This document shows, piece by piece, positions 1-4,291 of a stretch of DNA of 13,843 nt. Location of the stretch: assembly GCA_001794935.1 (NCBI GenBank), contig MGLY01000087.1, forward strand, positions 1 to 13,843, given 5' to 3'. A program made the translations under genes and the position numbers. The notes under the pieces are model-generated. The model did not search any database. It saw nothing but the letters and a program-made list of their open reading frames with translations, and was not told the origin of the DNA. The DNA comes from Chlamydiae bacterium RIFCSPHIGHO2_12_FULL_49_9. GTDB lineage: Bacteria > Chlamydiota > Chlamydiia > Chlamydiales > SM23-39. Every line of letters starts with the position of its first letter. Position 1 is the stretch's first letter.

Positions 1-902
1 GATTCCAGGACGCTCTTTACGTGCAAAACATCAGCTATGCAAGCCATAAAGCGGTTGAATTTGCAGATAAAAGCATGGAGATGATCTCCTACTATGCAAT
101 TCTCGCATCGACAGAGCTCGCCCACGAAAAAGGAACCTATCCGACCTACAAAGGCTCCAAATGGGATCGAGGCTTCATCCCTCTCGATACGATTGACCTC
201 CTCGATCAAGAGCGCGGGATCAAAGTCGACCTCGACAGAACCGCCTCCATGGACTGGACCCCTGTTCGCCAGGCGATCAAAAAGCATGGGATGCGAAACT
301 CCAATACCATGGCGATCGCTCCAACCGCAACGATTGGAAACATCACAGGAGCAATCCCCTCAAACGAGCCAATTTACAAACACCTGTTTGTCAAATCGAA
401 CCTCTCCGGGGAATTTACGATTGTAAACCCATTCCTTGTCGAAAAGCTGAAATCGCTCGGCCTTTGGGATGGCGAAATGATCGACGATCTCAAATATTTT
501 GACGGGTCGATCCGCGAAATCGATCGAATTCCGGACGAAGTCAAAGCGATCTTCCTGACCGCCTTTGAGATCGAGCCCGAGTGGATCGTCGAGTGCGCGG
601 CCAGACGCCAAAAATGGTTGGACATGGGACAATCGCTCAACCTCTACCTCGCTGAGCCAAGCGGCAAAAAGCTCCACCAGATGTACATGCTCGCCTGGGA
701 AAAGGGACTCAAAACGACCTATTACCTTCGCTCTTTGGGCGCCACCCAAATCGAAAAATCGTCGATCGACATCAACAAGCGCGGCTTGCAGCCTCGCTGG
801 ATGAAGAACAAGTCAGCCTCGAGCAATATCGTCGTCGAGAGAACAGAAGAAGAAAAACCCAAAGCGTGCAATTTAGGCGAAGGCTGCGAGAGCTGCCAAT
901 AG
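1..902 (+). CDS. nrdA: Ribonucleoside-diphosphate reductase large (alpha/R1) subunit, 3' part
   Basis: The gene is open from the left edge (codon phase begins at base 3) to a TAG at 900-902, so about 299 C-terminal residues are visible and the start lies outside. R1 reduces ribonucleoside diphosphates to deoxyribonucleotides in the cytoplasm, with NrdB supplying the radical. Visible class I R1 marks are the segment MRNSNTMAIAPTATIGNITG, corresponding to the conserved substrate-phosphate loop; the Tyr-Tyr dyad of the radical relay in KTTYYLRSLG (codons 720-725); and a C-terminal tail with three cysteines (CNLGEGCESCQ) of the kind that re-reduces the active site. The active-site cysteines and any ATP-cone domains lie upstream of the window. 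nrdB follows after 12 bases, so the two are almost certainly cotranscribed. The family call is near certain. The length and number of N-terminal ATP cones cannot be judged. Confidence 0.97.
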   Translation, partial: FQDALYVQNISYASHKAVEFADKSMEMISYYAILASTELAHEKGTYPTYKGSKWDRGFIPLDTIDLLDQERGIKVDLDRTASMDWTPVRQAIKKHGMRNSNTMAIAPTATIGNITGAIPSNEPIYKHLFVKSNLSGEFTIVNPFLVEKLKSLGLWDGEMIDDLKYFDGSIREIDRIPDEVKAIFLTAFEIEPEWIVECAARRQKWLDMGQSLNLYLAEPSGKKLHQMYMLAWEKGLKTTYYLRSLGATQIEKSSIDINKRGLQPRWMKNKSASSNIVVERTEEEKPKACNLGEGCESCQ

Positions 903-914
903 AAAGGTGTAAAA

Positions 915-1958
915 ATGAAAAAAACAAAAACCGCCGGATCCGAAAAACGGGTCAACGTAACTGAAAAACGGCTGATCAACTGTCACGCCGTCGACGTAAA
1001 CCAACTCATGCCGCTCAAATACAAATGGGCCTGGGAACACTATCTCAACGGATGCGCAAACCACTGGATGCCGAACGAAGTGCCGATGGGAAAAGATATC
1101 GAACTTTGGAAATCGGACAAGCTCTCGGAAGACGAAAGACGGGTCATCATGCGCAACCTCGGCTTCTTCTCCACAGCAGAAAGCCTCGTCGGCAATAACC
1201 TCGTCCTTGCGATCTTCCGCCACGTGACCAATCCCGAGGCGAGACAGTTCCTCTTGAGACAGTCTTTTGAAGAGGCAATCCATACACATGCCTTCCTCTA
1301 CATCGTCGAGTCTTTGGCTCTCGATCAGGGGGAAGTGTTCAACATGTATAACGAGATCAACTCGATCCACGATAAAGACAAGTTCGAGATGCAAATCACC
1401 GAAGACATCTTAAAACCGGGCTTTACGACCTCTACTCAGGAAGGGGCTCAAAAATTCCTCGAGAACCTGATCGGCTACTACATCATCATGGAGGGGATCT
1501 TCTTCTATAGCGGCTTTGCGATGATTCTCTCCTTCCTCCGCCAAAACAAAATGGTCGGAATTGGAGAGCAGTTCCAATACATCTTGCGCGATGAGACAGT
1601 TCACCTCAATTTTGGTATCGATCTCATCAATGGCATCAAAGAGGAAAACCCCGGCCTTTGGTCGGCCGAGTTCCAAGCGAAAACCGCAGAGAAAATCAAA
1701 CACGCGGTAGAACTCGAGATCAAATACGCAGAAGATTGTCTCCCGCGCGGTATTTTGGGCCTTACCGCTCCAATGTTCCGCGACTATGTGCAGCACATCG
1801 CAGATCGCAGACTCGAAAGAATCGGCATGAAGGCGCTCTACAAGTCAAAAAATCCATTCCCCTGGATGAGCGAGACGATCGATCTCGGCAAAGAGAAAAA
1901 CTTCTTCGAGACGAGAGTGACCGAATACCAATCGGCCTCATCTCTCAGTTGGTCTTAA
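915..1958 (+). CDS. nrdB: Ribonucleoside-diphosphate reductase small (beta/R2) subunit, class Ic
   Basis: The protein has 347 residues. The ATG at 915 is preceded by the Shine-Dalgarno-like AAAGGTG at 902-908. R2 houses the metal cofactor that generates the radical passed to NrdA. All six metal ligands are in place: E89, E120, H123, E193, E227 and H230. In E-A-I-H-T-H-A-F the position normally held by the radical tyrosine is F127 (codon TTC at 1293-1295). This numbering is identical to that of C. trachomatis R2, the type member of class Ic, which uses a Mn(IV)/Fe(III) cofactor instead of a tyrosyl radical. The relay residues W51, Y222 and C-terminal Y338 are also present. The gene is second in the nrdAB operon and ends at a TAA just before a hairpin terminator. 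Mn/Fe use is inferred from the family and was not observed. Confidence 0.98.
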   Translation: MKKTKTAGSEKRVNVTEKRLINCHAVDVNQLMPLKYKWAWEHYLNGCANHWMPNEVPMGKDIELWKSDKLSEDERRVIMRNLGFFSTAESLVGNNLVLAIFRHVTNPEARQFLLRQSFEEAIHTHAFLYIVESLALDQGEVFNMYNEINSIHDKDKFEMQITEDILKPGFTTSTQEGAQKFLENLIGYYIIMEGIFFYSGFAMILSFLRQNKMVGIGEQFQYILRDETVHLNFGIDLINGIKEENPGLWSAEFQAKTAEKIKHAVELEIKYAEDCLPRGILGLTAPMFRDYVQHIADRRLERIGMKALYKSKNPFPWMSETIDLGKEKNFFETRVTEYQSASSLSWS

Positions 1959-1966
1959 AATAAAGA

Positions 1967-1990
1967 AGCCTCCCCTTAGTAGGGGAGGCT
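1967..1990. terminator. Hairpin terminator between convergent nrdB and small secreted-protein gene
   Basis: A perfect 10-bp stem (AGCCTCCCCT at 1967-1976 with AGGGGAGGCT at 1981-1990) carries a 4-base loop. On the minus strand the stem is followed by a T-rich run (CTTCTTTATTTT), so it is a standard intrinsic terminator for the 1998-2177 gene. On the plus strand the stem is preceded by A-rich sequence but has no clean T run after it. It may stop nrdB transcription less efficiently. Confidence 0.75.
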
Positions 1991-1997
1991 CTCCACC

Positions 1998-2177
1998 TTA
2001 TGGCTTCTTGGGTTTTTGACCGCATCCGCATCCGAAGAGGCGGGGAGCTGCGTCCTCATTTTCTTCTTCTGGCACAATCACGACCACTTCAGAAGACTCT
2101 TCGCCTCCATTTGCGAAAACAGAAGAAACAGCAAAGCAGCTCATTGCGAAAACGAGATAAGATCCGAATTTTTTCAT
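1998..2177 (-). CDS. Small secreted acidic protein with C-terminal CGCG motif (hypothetical)
   Basis: This is a 59-residue reading frame, ATG at 2177-2175 and TAA at 2000-1998. It is supported by a Shine-Dalgarno TTGGAG about 8 bases upstream and by a minus-strand intrinsic terminator immediately after the stop. The N-terminus is a classical signal peptide: MKKF, a hydrophobic stretch to about residue 20, then the signal peptidase I-like site VFA/NGG at 22/23. The mature part is only about 37 residues. It has an acidic middle (EESSEVVVIVPEEENEDAA) and ends in LFGCGCGQKPKKP. The two cysteines spaced by glycine and the lysine/proline tail could bind metal or form disulphides, but nothing identifies a function. 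It is convergent with nrdB and divergent from the gene at 2290. I do not recognise the family. The gene structure is convincing despite the small size. Confidence 0.72.
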   Translation of the reverse strand: MKKFGSYLVFAMSCFAVSSVFANGGEESSEVVVIVPEEENEDAAPRLFGCGCGQKPKKP

Positions 2178-2196
2178 AGATAGTCTCCAATTAAAT

Positions 2197-2270
2197 GGTT
2201 CACATGAACCGCCATGACTTTACAAGAGGTCTCCCTTTTCTGAACAGAATTTTATTTAATATAAATTCTG
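2197..2270. promoter_or_regulatory. Divergent AT-rich intergenic region with two inverted repeats
   Basis: The spacer between the minus-strand small secreted-protein gene and the plus-strand gene at 2290 contains two palindromes. GGTTCACATGAACC (2197-2210) has 6-bp arms and a 2-base spacer and lies in the leader of the minus-strand gene. The second has arms CAGAATTT (2245-2252) and AAATTCTG (2263-2270) around an AT-only centre. That centre can supply -10-like hexamers both ways (TATAAA at 2260-2265 on plus, TATATT on minus). No good -35 hexamer is seen on either strand. The arrangement suits a divergent promoter with operator-like symmetry, but this is inference only. Confidence 0.35.
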
Positions 2271-2289
2271 CGCTTAGTAACTAGAAAGT

Positions 2290-2586
2290 ATGGATCTATT
2301 CCCGAAAGAAAACGCGCCCGATTTTTCAAAATCCAAAGAGCGGGACGCATTTGCCAAAGATACGTCGACAAAAAAAGAACTCCTCCAAAAAGAGCTCAAC
2401 ACAAACCAGGAAGAACAGGTTCTTCTCTCTAAAAGAATCCGCGCAATGAGAGAATTTCTCAATGAAATCTCTTCCGACGATCCCCAATACGCAATGCTCG
2501 CCGCCCAAATTCAAATGGATCAGATCGAGCTCGACGAGCTCAAAAATAGAGAAGAGATTCTCGTCGAAAAAATTTCCGCAAATTGA
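2290..2586 (+). CDS. Small coiled-coil protein (hypothetical)
   Basis: The protein has 98 residues and no signal peptide or membrane segment. It is highly charged and almost entirely helical by composition. A heptad-like helix covers about residues 25-60 (KKELLQKELNTNQEEQVLLS onward), then a turn SSDDPQ, then a second helix about 66-95 (AMLAAQIQMDQIELDELKNR). It therefore looks like a two-helix hairpin. The ATG at 2290 has only a weak purine stretch (AGAAAG) upstream, so the start is less certain than that of its neighbour. It precedes another small coiled-coil gene by 37 bases in the same direction and probably shares its transcript. The pattern resembles small chaperone or adaptor proteins such as those of type III secretion systems, but no specific family is recognised. 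Confidence 0.7.
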   Translation: MDLFPKENAPDFSKSKERDAFAKDTSTKKELLQKELNTNQEEQVLLSKRIRAMREFLNEISSDDPQYAMLAAQIQMDQIELDELKNREEILVEKISAN

Positions 2587-2594
2587 TTTTTTAT

Positions 2595-2623
2595 GGCATG
2601 CTCCACCCTTTCGGGAGGCTGCC
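2595..2623 (+). promoter_or_regulatory. Hairpin enclosing the Shine-Dalgarno of the 2624 gene
   Basis: GGCATGCTCC (2595-2604) can pair with GGAGGCTGCC (2614-2623) to give about nine base pairs with two single-base bulges and a 9-base loop. The pairing includes most of the ribosome-binding sequence GGGAGG (2613-2618) and ends at the base before the ATG at 2624. This could limit translation until the hairpin is opened, for example by ribosomes leaving the upstream gene, which stops at 2586. The pairing is visible; the regulatory role is inferred. Confidence 0.35.
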
Positions 2624-2869
2624 ATGTCAAAAGAACCCATTGAAAAACTCGAAGAGATGATCGCCCATCTCCAGTCGGCAAAAAAAGAGTTCAGTGAGGA
2701 TCATCTGGAACTTGAAGCGATCCTCAAAAACCTCCTCTCCTCCCCTCCCCCCGCCGGAACCAAAGAGCACGCCGCCTACATTCAGGCGGAGGCTCAGATA
2801 AAAGAGCTCAAAGAGCGCGTCTCAAAAAGACACAGCGAACTCATGGAGACTTTAAAAGAATTTCTATAA
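2624..2869 (+). CDS. Small coiled-coil protein (hypothetical)
   Basis: The protein has 81 residues. The frame is open upstream to an ATG at 2462, but the start at 2624 is chosen because GGGAGG (2613-2618) sits five bases before it and because the longer version would overlap the 2290 gene by 125 bases. The product is soluble and charged: helix about 3-40 (EPIEKLEEMIAHLQSAKKEF onward), a proline-rich turn SSPPPAGT, then helix about 47-81. This is the same helix-turn-helix layout as the preceding gene. The two second helices show faint similarity (AAQIQMDQIELDEL against AEAQIKELKERV). A partner or chaperone role is plausible for a tandem pair of small coiled-coil proteins. Function is unknown. 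Confidence 0.75.
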   Translation: MSKEPIEKLEEMIAHLQSAKKEFSEDHLELEAILKNLLSSPPPAGTKEHAAYIQAEAQIKELKERVSKRHSELMETLKEFL

Positions 2870-2904
2870 CTTGTTCTGTATCAGTCTATTTCGTATTTTA
2901 TATG

Positions 2905-2934
2905 CGCAATAAAATAAATTTTTATATAATTGCG
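2905..2934 (+). promoter_or_regulatory. Putative promoter of the basic-protein gene
   Basis: A perfect -10 hexamer TATAAT lies at 2925-2930 in a very AT-rich stretch, 28 bases before the ATG at 2958. No recognisable -35 is found at the usual distance. CGCAAT (2905-2910) and ATTGCG (2929-2934) form an inverted repeat that brackets the AT tract and overlaps the -10, which could be an operator. Confidence 0.45.
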
Positions 2935-2957
2935 ATTACAGACCGTAAGGAGATTCC

Positions 2958-3257
2958 ATGGCTAAACGCGCTAGACGAAAAGCGAAGTCGAGAAAAACCG
3001 CCCGCAAGGCAGTGAAAAGAGAAACCGCTTTGCGCAAGAAATCTAAGAAGGCAGGTTCTAATAAGCGGGCCCATTGGAGCGCCTTCAGAACCCTTCAGAA
3101 AAGAGTCGATAAAGCTTGGGGCAAACTTCGCTCTGACGTAAAGAAAAAAGCCTCTGCCCAAGTCATCCTGAAAGACCGCAACGAGCTGCTCCTCCTTCTT
3201 GGCGAATGCAACTACATGGCCAAAGAGTGCATGCGCGTCTCCCGCAAAAAAAGATAA
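2958..3257 (+). CDS. Small, very basic (histone-like) protein
   Basis: The protein has 99 residues, 36 of them Lys or Arg, 16 within the first 30 (MAKRARRKAKSRKTARKAVK and on). A strong Shine-Dalgarno AAGGAGA (2947-2953) precedes the ATG. The N-terminal third is a disordered Lys/Arg/Ala tail. The rest (about 40-90) looks like an amphipathic two-helix domain containing W40, W54 and an LLLLLGECNYMAKECM segment with two cysteines. It has no signal peptide. Its size and composition suggest nucleic-acid binding, as in nucleoid-associated histone H1-like proteins or small ribosomal proteins. I could not match it to Hc1, Hc2 or S20 from memory. It appears to be a single gene with its own promoter and no clear terminator. 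Treat the function as open. Confidence 0.8.
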   Translation: MAKRARRKAKSRKTARKAVKRETALRKKSKKAGSNKRAHWSAFRTLQKRVDKAWGKLRSDVKKKASAQVILKDRNELLLLLGECNYMAKECMRVSRKKR

Positions 3258-3336
3258 CTGAAAAACATCTGGGAATAAATCTGGACCCACTCTATACTCC
3301 CCTCCTCGTTTTAAACTTTTATCACTGTGTGGGCAC
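3258..3336. other. Short spacer without recognisable features
   Basis: No reading frame, tRNA or terminator is apparent in these 79 bases. A TATACT hexamer at 3293-3298 resembles a -10 box but lacks a -35 partner. It would place a transcript start just before the long palindrome. Confidence 0.3.
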
Positions 3337-3509
3337 ATGAACCTATCTCACTAAAAAGTTTCAGTCGATTTTCGGGTTCTTTTGAGCCGATTTTCGATTC
3401 AAATTGCAGGGGCAATATACAAATGTCGATATTGCCCCTGCAATTTGAATCGAAAATCGGCCAAAATAATCCCGAAAATCGACGAAAAATTTTAGTGAGA
3501 TAGGTTCAT
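3337..3509. repeat. 173-bp near-perfect palindrome (MITE-like)
   Basis: The left arm (3337-3418, 82 bases) and right arm (3429-3509, 81 bases) are reverse complements apart from two short patches: near 3357-3363 and near 3377-3386. They close on a 10-base loop (acaaatgtcg). The outer 20 bases, ATGAACCTATCTCACTAAAA, match exactly, as do roughly the inner 32. Each arm carries CGATTTTCG (or its complement) twice, at 3366-3374, 3388-3396, 3451-3459 and 3473-3481. No convincing target-site duplication is seen; only AT flanks both sides. The right arm ends at the base before the ATG of the ankyrin gene, so that gene's weak ribosome-binding sequence (GAGATAGG) lies inside the repeat. As RNA it would form a very stable hairpin. 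It has no coding capacity. It is probably a non-autonomous element or a large regulatory hairpin. Confidence 0.88.
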
Positions 3510-4247
3510 ATGTCTTGTTTACCTCCAGAAAAAGGCTTCAACGCCGATGTTCTCTCCTCATTTTTGAGTCAGATTGAGAAAGGATCTGAAGAAAACCTGA
3601 TTGCATTCTTCCAATCGAAACGTTTTCCGATTAATTCAAGAGCTCCGACTACGGGGCATAGGCCGATCCATTTTGCTGTGATTTATAAAAGAGAACAACT
3701 CCTGCGCTATTTAGTTGAGAATAGAGCTAGTCTAGATGTTCAAGATGCGCGAGGATTTTCTCCTCTCCATTATTCAGTCCATCTCACCTATGTTATCGGG
3801 GTCGAAATTCTTTTGAAAGGAGGGGCTTCGCGTGAGATTTTTCCCGGTAACACCCCAGAAATCCTTCTTCAACGGATGATCAACAATCCACAACATAGCT
3901 CGCAACAACTGGAAATCGAACAAATCCGCTTTCTTTTCTCCTTGCCAAAAAGTTCCCCCCCTGAAAGACAGCCTGCGCTTCTCCCCTCTCTTGGCGATGA
4001 ATACACGCCAGAAGAACTTCTCGCCCTCGACCTCGATCGAGATGGGCCCGCCTCGAGCGTAAAGCGCGATGAACTCAAAAAGCTCCAATCCGCGATAGCA
4101 GACGCTTTTGCCAAGCGCGAACAAATTCAGGAAACCAGTTATAATGTTCGGAGGCTGTTCCCCGACGAAGTCGCCCTTATAGAGTTAGCCCTTAGACGTG
4201 CAAATGAAGAGCTTTACCAAGCCTGTGTAGCCTTCAAGACCTGCTAA
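3510..4247 (+). CDS. Ankyrin-repeat protein, candidate effector
   Basis: The protein has 245 residues. Two ankyrin repeats are clear: about 48-79 (TGHRPIHFAVIYKREQLLRY) and about 81-112 (RGFSPLHYSVHLTYVIGVEI), each with the TPLH-like turn and the two-helix pattern. A degenerate third begins at GNTPEILL (113-120). The C-terminal half has no known domain: a proline-rich linker (about 147-160) is followed by charged helices to the end. There is no signal peptide or membrane segment. In bacteria living inside eukaryotic cells, ankyrin proteins are often type III or type IV secreted effectors, which is the inference here. The ATG directly follows the 173-bp palindrome and an in-frame TAG at 3501-3503, so no earlier start exists. 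By eye its base composition is more AT-rich than that of its neighbours. The next gene starts 44 bases on. Confidence 0.82.
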   Translation: MSCLPPEKGFNADVLSSFLSQIEKGSEENLIAFFQSKRFPINSRAPTTGHRPIHFAVIYKREQLLRYLVENRASLDVQDARGFSPLHYSVHLTYVIGVEILLKGGASREIFPGNTPEILLQRMINNPQHSSQQLEIEQIRFLFSLPKSSPPERQPALLPSLGDEYTPEELLALDLDRDGPASSVKRDELKKLQSAIADAFAKREQIQETSYNVRRLFPDEVALIELALRRANEELYQACVAFKTC

Positions 4248-4291
4248 TTCTCCATTTTGCTAAATTGCAAAATGAGATACCCTCCTCTCCC

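Noticed and set aside
360..749. Minus-strand frames opposite nrdA and similar long antisense frames opposite nrdB, M16C, sucC and ftsY
   Set aside because: They are shadows of strongly conserved plus- or minus-strand genes and show no domain or start signal of their own.
2462..2623. Upstream extension of the 81-residue coiled-coil protein to the ATG at 2462
   Set aside because: It would overlap the 2290-2586 gene in another frame, while the ATG at 2624 has a well-placed GGGAGG.
2958..3257. Ribosomal protein S20 or chlamydial Hc1/Hc2 for the basic protein
   Set aside because: Size and charge are similar, but the C-terminal helical part does not match what I recall of S20 or Hc1, so no symbol is given.
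3337..3509. Ordinary intrinsic terminator of the basic-protein gene
   Set aside because: The arms exceed 80 bases with no terminal T run, far larger than a terminator, although it could secondarily stop transcription.
4265..4291. TTG at 4265 as start of the M16C gene
   Set aside because: No ribosome-binding site precedes it, and two ATG codons follow at 4292 and 4298. The start remains uncertain between these two.
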